A stretch of DNA of 64,000 nt from Hymenobacter convexus. GTDB lineage: Bacteria > Bacteroidota > Bacteroidia > Cytophagales > Hymenobacteraceae. Each line of letters begins with the position of its first letter. Positions within the stretch are counted from its first letter, which is position 1. The position numbers and the translations under genes are program-made. The notes under the pieces are model-generated. The model was not told the origin of the DNA. It did no database searches and saw only the letters and a program-made list of their open reading frames with translations. The DNA lies in assembly GCF_030580955.1 (NCBI RefSeq), contig NZ_JAUQON010000007.1, positions 62,001-126,000 on the forward strand, written 5' to 3'. Positions 55,178-64,000 of this stretch are shown piece after piece.

Positions 55178-56194
55178 ATGACCAACCTTGTCCTTCTCTC
55201 CTACGGGAGCCAAAACGAATACCGCCGGGCGGTGCTCGCCGTGCTGAGCTTTTTCAGCTACTACAAAGCCGGGGAGGCTGCCCCAGAGGTACGGGTTATT
55301 TTATTCACGGACAGCTCGGATTATTTCTCGAAGTATCTGGGGCATCTGCCGGTCGAATACGTCATACTGACGTCGGCGCAGCAAACGGCCATGATGGGGA
55401 CCGTGGGCTACCGGCACCGCATCAAGGCGGTGGTGGTGGGCGACACGCTCCTGCGCTTCCCGCAGGACAACCTGCTGTTCTTCGATTCCGATACCTTTTT
55501 CACCCAGCACCCCGGCCCACTGCTGGCCCGCATTGCCCCCGGCACCAGCCTGATGCATACCGTGGAATTCACGTTTGCCGACCAAGCGCAGGTGGCGCTG
55601 CCCAACGGCAAGACGGTCAACGATTTCAATAAGCTGCTCGAAGAGAAGCCGTTTGCGCTTTCGCGCGGCCCCGAGCGGTTTTCGCGCACCCAGCAGTGCT
55701 GGAACTCGGGTGTGCTGGGTCTGGCCCCCAGCGTGGCAGCGTATCTGCCCGACGTGTACCAACTCATTGACTACCTGTACGCCAACTCCCACTGGCACAT
55801 TGTGGAGCAGATTGCCTTCTCGCTGGTGCTGCAAACCCGCGACATCATCGAGCCGGCCATCGACTACGTGTACCACTACTGGGAAGGCGACAAGAAGGTA
55901 GCTGCCGACGCCTTGCTGGCCGAAACGATTAATGCCGATTTTCTGGCCTTGTCGGCCGATGCGCAGCGGGCGGCCGTGCAGGCGCTGGTGCAGCGCTTGC
56001 CAACGGCGATTCCGGCTTACCTGGCCGCGCACGGCGAGATTGGCACGAAGCAGGCGGCCATCACGGCCTTTAACGCCGGCCGGTTTGGGGCAGGCTACCG
56101 CGCGGCATTCTCTTACCTGCTCAAGGTGCCCAATGACAGCAAGTTTCTGCGCGATGTGCTCTACCACACCAAGCGCATGCTCAAGGGGAGCTAG
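55178..56194 (+). CDS. glycosyltransferase with DxD motif (GT8-like)
   Basis: A 338-aa GT-A type protein, the only plus-strand gene inside the minus-strand part of the cluster. The DxD metal motif is FFDSDTFFT (D103 and D105), followed by a conserved QCWNSGVLGL segment, as in GT8-like or nucleotide-sugar transferase domain proteins. No membrane segments. Its TAG stop abuts the stop of the convergent membrane protein gene exactly. Donor unknown; it may have been inserted into the locus. Confidence 0.75.
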   Translation: MTNLVLLSYGSQNEYRRAVLAVLSFFSYYKAGEAAPEVRVILFTDSSDYFSKYLGHLPVEYVILTSAQQTAMMGTVGYRHRIKAVVVGDTLLRFPQDNLLFFDSDTFFTQHPGPLLARIAPGTSLMHTVEFTFADQAQVALPNGKTVNDFNKLLEEKPFALSRGPERFSRTQQCWNSGVLGLAPSVAAYLPDVYQLIDYLYANSHWHIVEQIAFSLVLQTRDIIEPAIDYVYHYWEGDKKVAADALLAETINADFLALSADAQRAAVQALVQRLPTAIPAYLAAHGEIGTKQAAITAFNAGRFGAGYRAAFSYLLKVPNDSKFLRDVLYHTKRMLKGS

Positions 56195-57751
56195 CTACGG
56201 GCGCGCAGCGGGTAGGCCCGGCGCGGGCCGGAACAGCCGGTAGATTATCCAGCCCACTACCACGAGCACCAGCCCCTGCCCTATCAGGTATTCATTGCTA
56301 ATCCAGGGGCCCTGGTTCATGAAATAGACCTGGAAGGGCCAGTGCAGCATGATGCCGGTGTGCACGAAGGAAAAGGACGGAAACCGGTCGTCGGGCTGTC
56401 CGAAGGTGGGGTCGAACCAATTGAAGGGCAGCCACATTTTGGAAATGAGCAGCAGCAGCGCGGCCGTCCAGGCAATGGCCGCGCGGCGGATGGGCAGCGC
56501 GTCGGCCACTACGGCGGTGACCAGCGCCAGCAGCGGCAGCACATTGGCCAGCTGCCGGGTTTCGCTGTTGATGCCCTGCACCATCACCACCATGAGCATC
56601 AGGCCCAGGCCCAAGCCCAGCCGCTGCACGGCCACCAGCACCCGCGGCCAGAACAGAATCATGACCAGCGCCGGCAGGCCGTAGTACACGCCGTGCGACA
56701 CCAGGAACTGGAGCGGCCGCTGTAGCACCGCGAAAGTCGTGTTAATCAGGAAAGTCTTGAAGGGCAGGTACGGCCGGGTGGGGTCGCCCAGGCCACGCGT
56801 GAGGGCCACATAGGCCACCACCAGCGTCAGCACGGCCAGCCATTCCAGGCGCGGGCGCAGCACTTGCTTCACCAGCGCCCACATTTCGGCCCAGCCGGGC
56901 AGCACACGCCGGGCCAGCGTGAGCTGCGTGTAGTAGAGATACGCCGCCGTGAGAACGATGCCGACCGGCAGCAACGGATGCACATCGGGCGCCATGCGCG
57001 GCGGGATGGGCACGTTGCGCACGTACAGCACCCCAACGAAGAGCAGGCTGAAGAAGGCAGCGATGCCCGCCGCCCACAGTTGGCTCAGCAGGGGGTTGTG
57101 CGTGCGGGGCAGGGGCTCCTGGCGCGGAATAAGCAGCAGCAGCGTATTGTAGGCCAGCGCCGTGGGCCAGATGGCCAGCGACAGCAGCGCCGTGAGCCAG
57201 AGGCCCAGCGTTTTGCCCCGCAAATAGAAATGCAGGCTCAGAATGCCGACGGTGGTGCTGAGCCGGTCGGTGGTGAAGGGAATGTAGAGGTCATATTTGG
57301 CGAAGGCGAAGTTGGCCAGCAACGCCAGGTAGCCCACCCATTCGGCGGGCAGCGACAGTTGGAGCTGCGCCGCAATACGGTGCCAGGCATATACGATGAT
57401 GCCTCCCAACAGCAGGTTAAAGACCTGCATCCACAAAATCAGGTTGTGGTCCTGAAACGGAATGCCGAACAGCTCAAAAAAACCATGCAGCACAACAAAC
57501 GGCAAAATGCGCTGAATACTGTAGCTGTTGACGCGTAAATCGAACAGGTTGTGGTTCAGGTCAATGGCAATCCGTCGGTAGTACTCGCCCTCCCAGGCAA
57601 AGCCGTTGTGCAAGGGAATGATGTCCGGAAAAAAGATGTACCACAGCGACAAAATCGTCGACAAAGCCAAGCAAACCCACAGGGGTGACCGGTAGACTTT
57701 ATCGGCGAGGGACTCGTTGGTTAACGGCGCGGCGGTACTGGTTGGAAGCAT
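56195..57751 (-). CDS. polytopic membrane protein, candidate polymerase-like
   Basis: A 518-aa integral membrane protein with about twelve hydrophobic helices, including a long hydrophobic C-terminal half and a hydrophilic loop near residues 40-75 (HNGFAWEGEYYRR) and another near 440-480. It resembles large glycan polymerase or PMT-like membrane proteins by topology only; no catalytic motif is recognised. It overlaps no gene, and its stop touches that of the GT at 55178. Role in polymerisation is inference. Confidence 0.6.
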   Translation of the reverse strand: MLPTSTAAPLTNESLADKVYRSPLWVCLALSTILSLWYIFFPDIIPLHNGFAWEGEYYRRIAIDLNHNLFDLRVNSYSIQRILPFVVLHGFFELFGIPFQDHNLILWMQVFNLLLGGIIVYAWHRIAAQLQLSLPAEWVGYLALLANFAFAKYDLYIPFTTDRLSTTVGILSLHFYLRGKTLGLWLTALLSLAIWPTALAYNTLLLLIPRQEPLPRTHNPLLSQLWAAGIAAFFSLLFVGVLYVRNVPIPPRMAPDVHPLLPVGIVLTAAYLYYTQLTLARRVLPGWAEMWALVKQVLRPRLEWLAVLTLVVAYVALTRGLGDPTRPYLPFKTFLINTTFAVLQRPLQFLVSHGVYYGLPALVMILFWPRVLVAVQRLGLGLGLMLMVVMVQGINSETRQLANVLPLLALVTAVVADALPIRRAAIAWTAALLLLISKMWLPFNWFDPTFGQPDDRFPSFSFVHTGIMLHWPFQVYFMNQGPWISNEYLIGQGLVLVVVGWIIYRLFRPAPGLPAARP

Positions 57752-57803
57752 AAGGGCTTTGGTCAGAAATTCGAGTCGAATGTTGGTTGGTCGCGGCGCC
57801 CCA

Positions 57804-58772
57804 TCAGGCGGCACGCGGGGCCGGGCTGGCCGGGGCCGCCGTGGGTTCGTGCAGCTCCTTCACCACGTAGAGCGGGCGCTGCCGGGCGGCGTCAAGCCCG
57901 CGCCATACGTATTCGCCGATAACTCCGAGCGCCACCATCTGAAAAGCCGAAACGAAGAGCAACACCACCATCAGGGTAGTCCAGCCGGCCGGCTCATCGG
58001 GGCTCACCACTTTCAACAGAATGATGTAGAGGCCGTAGATGAGCGCCACCCCGCCCAGCCCCAGCCCGACGGCCGAAATGGCGCGCACCGGGAAGTAGGA
58101 AAAGGACAGCAGCGAGTCGATGAGCAGCTTGATTTTTTTGGATAGCGTCCACCGCGACTTGCCAATCTCGCGCTTGCGCCGCACGTAGGGGATGTTCACG
58201 TACGGAAAGCCCAGCCACACCATGAGGTAAAACACGTTGGAGTTGCGCTCGCGCAGGGCCACCACTTCTTCGCTCACAATGCGGTCGAAGAAGACGAAAT
58301 CGAAGCCGCCGTCCGGGATATTTTTCAGGGCCAAACGCTTCATCAGCCAATGAAACGTTTGGGCAAACCAACGCGAAGGGCCGGTTTCCTCGCGGTCCTG
58401 TCGGTTGCCGATGACCAGCTTGAAGCCCTTTTTCCAGTAGTCGTACATCTGCACCATCAACTCCGGCGGGTCCTGCATGTCGGCGGTGATGACGGCCAGG
58501 CAGTCGCCGGTGGCGTGGGCCATGCCCGCCACGATGGCGTTGTAAGAGCCCACGTTGGCCGCCAGGTCCACGATGCGGATTTTGCCCGGGTAGGCAGCCT
58601 GCGCGCGCTGCAAAGCCCCGATGGTGTCATCGCCGGAGCCGTCGTTCACGAACACATACTCGAAGCTTACCTCCGGGGGGAAGTTGGCCTCGTTGGCCAC
58701 GAGTTCGCGCGCCGTGACGGGAATGTTGTCTTCGTTGAAGTAGCAGGGAATTACAACCGAAAGCTTGGGCAT
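57804..58772 (-). CDS. polyprenol-phosphate glycosyltransferase (GT2, ArnC/GtrB-like)
   Basis: A 322-aa protein: GT2 domain first (LSVVIPCYFNEDNIP, VNDGSGDDT, DMQDPPELM) and two C-terminal transmembrane helices (about 230-255 and 262-290), the layout of dolichol- or undecaprenyl-phosphate glycosyltransferases such as ArnC/GtrB. It would load a sugar onto a lipid carrier at the inner membrane. MPKL start is chosen; an ATG 12 nt earlier is equally possible. It neighbours fdtB. Confidence 0.85.
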   Translation of the reverse strand: MPKLSVVIPCYFNEDNIPVTARELVANEANFPPEVSFEYVFVNDGSGDDTIGALQRAQAAYPGKIRIVDLAANVGSYNAIVAGMAHATGDCLAVITADMQDPPELMVQMYDYWKKGFKLVIGNRQDREETGPSRWFAQTFHWLMKRLALKNIPDGGFDFVFFDRIVSEEVVALRERNSNVFYLMVWLGFPYVNIPYVRRKREIGKSRWTLSKKIKLLIDSLLSFSYFPVRAISAVGLGLGGVALIYGLYIILLKVVSPDEPAGWTTLMVVLLFVSAFQMVALGVIGEYVWRGLDAARQRPLYVVKELHEPTAAPASPAPRAA

Positions 58773-58853
58773 GGGGAAGGGCATTAGGGAATGACCACCG
58801 GGGCAGCAAGCCCCGGCAGCAAAGCGTCTCCCTTGCAGGAGCCGCGTGGGGGC

Positions 58854-59960
58854 CTATTGCTGCGGAAAGCTGCGAATGGCGGCCGCAACGGCGGCCACGT
58901 GCTCCTCCGTCATGCCCGGCCACATGGGCAGGCTCAGGCAGGTGGCGGCCAGCTCTTCGGCAATGGGGAAGGCGCCCGCGGGCAGTTGCATGCTGGCATA
59001 GGCCTGCTGCAGGTGGGGCGGCACGGGGTAGTGGATGAGCGTGCCAATGCCCTGGGCCGTGAGGTGCTGCTGCAGCGCGGCGCGGTGCGGCGTGTGCACC
59101 ACGTAGAGATGGTAGACGTGGGTGGCCCCCGGAGCCACCACCGGCAGGCGCAGGTCGGCGATGCCTGCCAGGTGCTGGTCGTACCAGGCGGCCACTTGCT
59201 GGCGCTGGCGCGTCCATTCGGGCAGGTGGTTCAGCTTCACGCCGAGCACGGCGGCCTGCAGCTCATCGAGGCGCGAGTTGTAGCCCACTACTTCGTTGTA
59301 GTATTTCTGCTGCGAGCCGTAGTTGCGCAGCACCCGCACTTTCTGGGCCAGGTCGGCGTCGTTGGTGGTCACGGCGCCGGCATCTCCCAGGGCGCCCAGG
59401 TTTTTGCCCGGGTAGAAGCTGGTGCCATTCACGGCCCCGAAGCTGCCGGTGAGGCCGCCGTCGAACGCCGCGCCCTGCGACTGGGCATTGTCTTCCACCA
59501 CGTGCAGGTTGTACTGCTTGGCCAGGGCCATGATTTCCGTCATGCGGCAGGCTTGGCCGTACAGGTGCACGGGCATGATGGCGCGGGTGCGGGGCGTGAT
59601 GGCCGCCGCAATGCGGGCGGGGTCGAGGTTGCTGGTGGCGGGGTCGGGCTCCACGGGCACGGGGGTGCCGCCCACCTGCGTCACGGCCAGCCAGGTGGCG
59701 ATGTAGGTATTGGAAGGCACGATGACTTCATCGCCGGGGCCGATTTCCAGCACGCGCAGGGCCAGCACCAGCGCGTCGAGGCCATTGGCCACGCCCACGG
59801 TATGGGCTACCTGGTTGTAGCCCGAATAGGCCTGCTCGAACTTCTGTACCTCTTCGCCCAGCACATACCAGTACGAATCGTACACGCGCCCAATGGCGGC
59901 CATAATTTCCTCGCGGGCCGGCTCGTGCTGGGGCTGGAAAGACAAAAAGGGAACACTCAT
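58854..59960 (-). CDS. fdtB: dTDP-3-amino-3,6-dideoxyhexose transaminase-like aminotransferase (FdtB)
   Basis: A 368-aa DegT family aminotransferase acting at C3. PLP Lys K186 in [15 protein letters not shown] and D157 in [11 protein letters not shown] are present; the region around K186 is the FdtB/QdtB type. It follows the GNAT and FdtA genes (gap 20 nt from the GNAT), so it would aminate the dTDP-3-keto-6-deoxygalactose made by FdtA. Start at 59960 matches family length. Confidence 0.88.
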   Translation of the reverse strand: MSVPFLSFQPQHEPAREEIMAAIGRVYDSYWYVLGEEVQKFEQAYSGYNQVAHTVGVANGLDALVLALRVLEIGPGDEVIVPSNTYIATWLAVTQVGGTPVPVEPDPATSNLDPARIAAAITPRTRAIMPVHLYGQACRMTEIMALAKQYNLHVVEDNAQSQGAAFDGGLTGSFGAVNGTSFYPGKNLGALGDAGAVTTNDADLAQKVRVLRNYGSQQKYYNEVVGYNSRLDELQAAVLGVKLNHLPEWTRQRQQVAAWYDQHLAGIADLRLPVVAPGATHVYHLYVVHTPHRAALQQHLTAQGIGTLIHYPVPPHLQQAYASMQLPAGAFPIAEELAATCLSLPMWPGMTEEHVAAVAAAIRSFPQQ

Positions 59961-59980
59961 AATACTAGTCAAAAAAGATA

Positions 59981-60952
59981 TCAGGAGAAATGACAGGCCA
60001 AAACGTGGCTGGTGGCCCCCAGCCGGAAGCCCAATTTTTCGCAAGTTCTGAACACGGCCCGGTTCGTGGCCTGCGTCGTCATCATGACCTGTTCAAAACC
60101 CAGCTCCCGGGCCCGGCGCACCGTTTCGGCCGTCAGGCGCAGGTGCCACCCGCGGTTGAGCGGCCCTACGGCCGTGAGCAACACCCGCGAGAAGCCCATG
60201 CCCAGCGCTTCGGCATCGGCGCGCAGGTCGCCAATGGCCAGGAAAGAATCGACGGGCAAGCCCGGCTCATCGGGCACCAGCACCGCATCGGCAAAGCTGC
60301 CGCTCACGGCCGCTTCGGCGTAGCGGGCCAGAAAAGCATCGCCCCGCTCCGGCCCAAACCAGGGGTCGGCGTGGAACCGGTCGTAGGGATTGCGGGCGGT
60401 GGCCGAAACCCGGCCAATGTGCGCCGCTTCGTCGGGCCGGGCCAAGCGCACCGGCGACGGCGGTGGCAGCGTGGCCGCGTCGGTCGGGCAGTGCAGGTTC
60501 AGCCGGGTTTCTACCAGCCGCCAGCCGCCGCCCGTTAGGGCCTGCAGCAAGGCAATGTCTTCGGCCGGCACCACGCTGAAGGCGTAGAAAGGGCCGCGCG
60601 CAGTCAATTGCTCGCGCAAGGTGGCTGCGGCAGCCGCTAAGTCGGCCGGCGCCGCATCATCGGCAAAAAGACCGGTGAAGAGGCGGTAGGTAGGCGTTCC
60701 GAAGTACTCGGAGTCCCAAGCCAGCTGTTGCACCAGCCACTGCCCGCTGCCGGCCGTCATGGCCAACACTTCGGCGTGCGGCTCGGCCGCGAAGCGCCGC
60801 GCGGCGCCTGTGCCAAACCGCTCCTGCTGCACATCCAGCGGCAATTCCCGCAGGAACTGATAAGGCGAGTGCAAGGCCAGCATTTCCGCCCGGCTAGCCA
60901 GCAGGGCTTCGTCAACGCCGACCAAAGCGGGAGTTACTGCTGGGCCTGCCAT
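59981..60952 (-). CDS. GNAT acetyltransferase of the Fuc3N module (WecD-like opening)
   Basis: A 323-aa acetyltransferase. A divergent N-terminal half contains [15 protein letters not shown], the same opening as the GNAT at 39392, and the second half contains an AcCoA-binding-like motif ([16 protein letters not shown], then EKLGFRLG). It overlaps the 3' end of fdtA by 19 nt on the same strand. By position it N-acetylates the Fuc3N product. The classical FdtC is a hexapeptide protein, so this is a different enzyme type for that step; specificity inferred. Confidence 0.7.
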   Translation of the reverse strand: MAGPAVTPALVGVDEALLASRAEMLALHSPYQFLRELPLDVQQERFGTGAARRFAAEPHAEVLAMTAGSGQWLVQQLAWDSEYFGTPTYRLFTGLFADDAAPADLAAAAATLREQLTARGPFYAFSVVPAEDIALLQALTGGGWRLVETRLNLHCPTDAATLPPPSPVRLARPDEAAHIGRVSATARNPYDRFHADPWFGPERGDAFLARYAEAAVSGSFADAVLVPDEPGLPVDSFLAIGDLRADAEALGMGFSRVLLTAVGPLNRGWHLRLTAETVRRARELGFEQVMMTTQATNRAVFRTCEKLGFRLGATSHVLACHFS

Positions 60953-61353
60953 ACCGTCCGAAACTGTTCGTACTGGCGGATGTAGTCGGCCTCGTCATAA
61001 GCGGCCGAAGCCATCACCAGCTGCACCGCCGAGTGCGAATACTGCATGGTGTGCCAGGCATTGGGCGGCACGTACAAGCCCACGTTAGGGTCTTCCAGAC
61101 GAAACGTCTGAATGGTACCATCGGCCAGCTCGGTCGTGACGGTGATGCGCCCCGACACGGCCACGAGCACTTGCTGCGTTTGGTGGTGCGCGTGGCGGCC
61201 CCGCACAATGCTTTCGGGCGTGTAATACGTCCAGAAAATGCGCTGCACGTCAAACGGCACCAGCTTCTGCTGCTCAGTGACCGAGATATAGCCGATTTCA
61301 GGCGCCCCCAGCTTCGGAAACTCTATCAGGTACGGGGGAGAGAATGTAGTCAT
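60934..61353 (-). CDS. fdtA: dTDP-6-deoxy-hex-4-ulose 3,4-ketoisomerase FdtA
   Basis: A 139-aa cupin that moves the ketone from C4 to C3 of dTDP-4-keto-6-deoxyglucose, giving the galacto-configured 3-keto sugar. The FdtA/QdtA signature is RGRHAHHQTQQVLVAVSG (about residues 51-68), with the catalytic His pair, and the WHTMQYSHSAVQLV strand. Start at 61353 is typical. It overlaps the downstream GNAT and lies next to uxs. Confidence 0.92.
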   Translation of the reverse strand: MTTFSPPYLIEFPKLGAPEIGYISVTEQQKLVPFDVQRIFWTYYTPESIVRGRHAHHQTQQVLVAVSGRITVTTELADGTIQTFRLEDPNVGLYVPPNAWHTMQYSHSAVQLVMASAAYDEADYIRQYEQFRTVWQAQQ

Positions 61354-61360
61354 ACCGGCT

Positions 61361-62320
<960 letters not shown>

Positions 62321-62330
62321 AAATTTTTCT

Positions 62331-62438
62331 TGTCATCCTGAGCGCAGCGAAGGACCTTCTCACGTCCGCGAGCCCGGGTAAATGGTAATCCTGAGAGGTG
62401 CAGCGGTGATAAGGTCCTTCGCTGCGTTCAGGATGACA
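62331..62438. repeat. imperfect inverted repeat, TCATCCTGAGC...GAAGGACCTT type
   Basis: Arms 62331-62363 and 62406-62438 (33 nt) are reverse complements with about three mismatches; a variant of the element at 29352-29452. It lies between ugd and uxs, on the likely operon. Confidence 0.8.
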
Positions 62439-62450
62439 GCTATGGTTTGG

Positions 62451-63794
62451 TTACGCCTTCACCGGCTCCTTATGGTCGGTTTTCACGCCAATGCAATGGT
62501 AGGCAAAGCCGATGGCTTTCAACTCGCTGGCTTCGTAGATGTTGCGGCCATCGAAAATGACTTTCTGCTTCATCAGGCGGGCCACCACGTCGAAATTGGG
62601 CGAACGGAAATCGGGCCATTCCGTCACCACCAGCAGGGCGTCGGCGTCGATGAGGGCGGCAAACTCGTCCTTGGCATAGGTGATGCTGTCGCCCAGCGTG
62701 TGCTCGGCTTCCTTCATGGCCACGGGGTCGTAGGCCGTTACGGTGCAGCCGGCAGCCAGCAACTTTTCGATGATGACGAGAGAAGGGGCTTCGCGCATGT
62801 CGTCGGTCTTGGGCTTGAAGGACAAGCCCCAGATGGCGATTTTCAGGCCCCGCAGGTCGCCGCCGAAATGGCGGCTTACTTTGTTGAAGAGCACCGATTT
62901 CTGGTCCTCGTTCACGCTTTCCACGGCTTTGAGCACCTGCATCTGGTAGCCGTTGTCTTCGGCCGTTTTGATGAGGGCTTTCACGTCTTTGGGAAAGCAG
63001 GAGCCGCCGTAACCAATGCCGGGGTAAATGAACTTGGTGCCAATGCGGGCGTCGGAGCCGATGCCCTGGCGCACCTTGTTTACGTCGGCGCCCATGATTT
63101 CGCACAGGTTGGCCACGTCGTTCATGAAGCTGATTTTGGTGGCCAGCATGGAGTTGGCCGCGTATTTCGTCATCTCCGCCGATGGAATGTCCATAAAGAT
63201 GATGGGGTGGCCATTCAGCAGGAAGGGCTTGTAGAGGCGGCGCATCACCTCCTCGGCGCGCTCCGACGACACGCCCACCACAATGCGGTCGGGCTTGAGG
63301 AAGTCGTCGATGGCGGCACCTTCCTTCAGGAATTCGGGATTAGAGGCCACGTCGAACTCGATGTCGGCACCGCGCTTGGCTAGAGCTTGCTCGATTTCGG
63401 TGCGCACCTTGGCGGCCGTGCCCACGGGCACCGTGCTCTTGGTCACGATGACGCCGTAGCTGTTCATGTTTTCGCCAATGGCGCGGGCCACGGCCAGCAC
63501 GTATTTCAGGTCGGCCGAGCCGTCTTCGCCGGGGGGGGTGCCCACGGCGATGAACGCCACGTCGCAATCCTTGATGGCTTCGCCGATGTTGGTGGAAAAG
63601 TGCAGGCGGCCCTTTTCCACGTTACGGCTCACCATTTCTTCCAGGCCCGGCTCGTAAATCGGCAAGATGCCTTGGTGCAGGTTGTCGATTTTCTTTTGGT
63701 CGATGTCGATGCACGTCACGTCAATGCCGACTTCAGCAAAGCACGTTCCTGTTACCAAGCCAACGTAGCCAGTGCCTACAATTGCAATCTTCAT
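62451..63794 (-). CDS. ugd: UDP-glucose 6-dehydrogenase
   Basis: A 447-aa enzyme that oxidises UDP-glucose twice to UDP-glucuronate. The N-terminal GTGYVG (7-12) Rossmann site, SNPEFLKEG (about 151-159) and catalytic C266 in GYGGSCFPKD are present, together with K210 in AEMTKYAANS. The product is substrate for the adjacent Uxs. ATG at 63794. First gene of the minus-strand operon in the window, with the partial gene beyond 63895 upstream. Confidence 0.95.
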   Translation of the reverse strand: MKIAIVGTGYVGLVTGTCFAEVGIDVTCIDIDQKKIDNLHQGILPIYEPGLEEMVSRNVEKGRLHFSTNIGEAIKDCDVAFIAVGTPPGEDGSADLKYVLAVARAIGENMNSYGVIVTKSTVPVGTAAKVRTEIEQALAKRGADIEFDVASNPEFLKEGAAIDDFLKPDRIVVGVSSERAEEVMRRLYKPFLLNGHPIIFMDIPSAEMTKYAANSMLATKISFMNDVANLCEIMGADVNKVRQGIGSDARIGTKFIYPGIGYGGSCFPKDVKALIKTAEDNGYQMQVLKAVESVNEDQKSVLFNKVSRHFGGDLRGLKIAIWGLSFKPKTDDMREAPSLVIIEKLLAAGCTVTAYDPVAMKEAEHTLGDSITYAKDEFAALIDADALLVVTEWPDFRSPNFDVVARLMKQKVIFDGRNIYEASELKAIGFAYHCIGVKTDHKEPVKA

Positions 63795-63894
63795 ATATGA
63801 TTCAGAAAAAATGAAAGGTTAAGTTCGAAAGTAATCAATCTGTTGACGTTAGTCCTCGTCGACACGACATTGGTCTTCGGCCGACTTTGACGGA

Positions 63895-63999
63895 CTATTC
63901 AGTCACGATTTGATACTTGTATTGTGCTTTTTGAAGCAACTCACGCTCTTGAATATTGTAACCCTCAAACTGATACGGTTTGAAATTGATAAAGTGCGG
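63895..63999 (-). CDS. C-terminal end of an upstream gene (cut by window edge)
   Basis: An in-frame stop (CTA at 63895-63897 on the plus strand) ends a reading frame that runs off the right edge; the last 34 residues read PHFINFKPYQFEGYN... and end QIVTE. AT-richer and charged. The same strand as the ugd gene, so possibly the preceding gene of the locus. Too short to identify. Confidence 0.5.
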   Translation of the reverse strand, partial: PHFINFKPYQFEGYNIQERELLQKAQYKYQIVTE

Positions 64000-64000
64000 C

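Overview
The window reads as the chromosome of a high-GC Bacteroidota, most likely a Hymenobacter-like member of the Cytophagales. The reasons are: strongly GC-rich coding sequence; repeated Bacteroidota-type -7 promoter elements (TAnnTTTG or TAnnTTCG) and few Shine-Dalgarno sequences; a bacillithiol BshA; an OstA-like protein, a GH3/beta-lactamase-type fusion and the gene sets hpt-adk-obg and grpE-dnaJ; and a dispersed family of long inverted repeats. No rRNA, tRNA, CRISPR array, transposase or phage gene was seen.

Region 1 (1-35.7 kb) is housekeeping and general chromosome. In order it holds the start of an OstA-like gene (leaving the window on the left), tilS, mdh, a macro-domain gene, a retropepsin-like protease, an XRE/DUF4870 membrane regulator, and a minus-strand run mutL-rhomboid-rhomboid-TPR. 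Next come a GH3/serine-hydrolase fusion, bshA, an A-type Fe-S carrier, a penicillin-acylase-family hydrolase, a 58-codon antitoxin-like gene, a cupin, a ChaN-like lipoprotein, an ABC-2 exporter pair and an ECF sigma factor with an overlapping membrane partner. Then follow grpE-dnaJ, hpt-adk-obg, a membrane pyrophosphatase, an M42-type peptidase and a secreted TPR protein. Many intergenic gaps here hold long perfect hairpins of the types TCATGCTGAGC...GAAGCATCTCTACC or TCATCCTGAGC...GAAGGACCTTATCAC.

Region 2 (35.7-64 kb) is a surface-polysaccharide locus, almost entirely on the minus strand and continuing beyond the right edge. It encodes several nucleotide-sugar branches: UDP-glucose to UDP-glucuronate to UDP-xylose (ugd, uxs); dTDP-Fuc3NAc-type (fdtA, fdtB and a GNAT acetyltransferase); dTDP-Fuc4NAc-type (rffA/wecE-like plus a second GNAT); and GDP-4-keto-6-deoxymannose (gmd plus a GDP-fucose-synthase-like protein with a degenerate catalytic triad). 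A third PLP aminotransferase sits with a Gfo/Idh oxidoreductase and a hexapeptide acetyltransferase. Around these are at least eight glycosyltransferases (three clearly paralogous GT2 proteins), a Wzx-type flippase, an AT-richer OafA-type acyltransferase and two large polytopic proteins that are candidates for the polymerase. rmlA/rmlB, manA/manC and Wza/Wzc export genes are not in the window.

Together the second region probably makes and flips repeat units of an amino-sugar and 6-deoxysugar glycan (capsule, O-antigen-like chain or exopolysaccharide). The exact glycan cannot be read from sequence alone.
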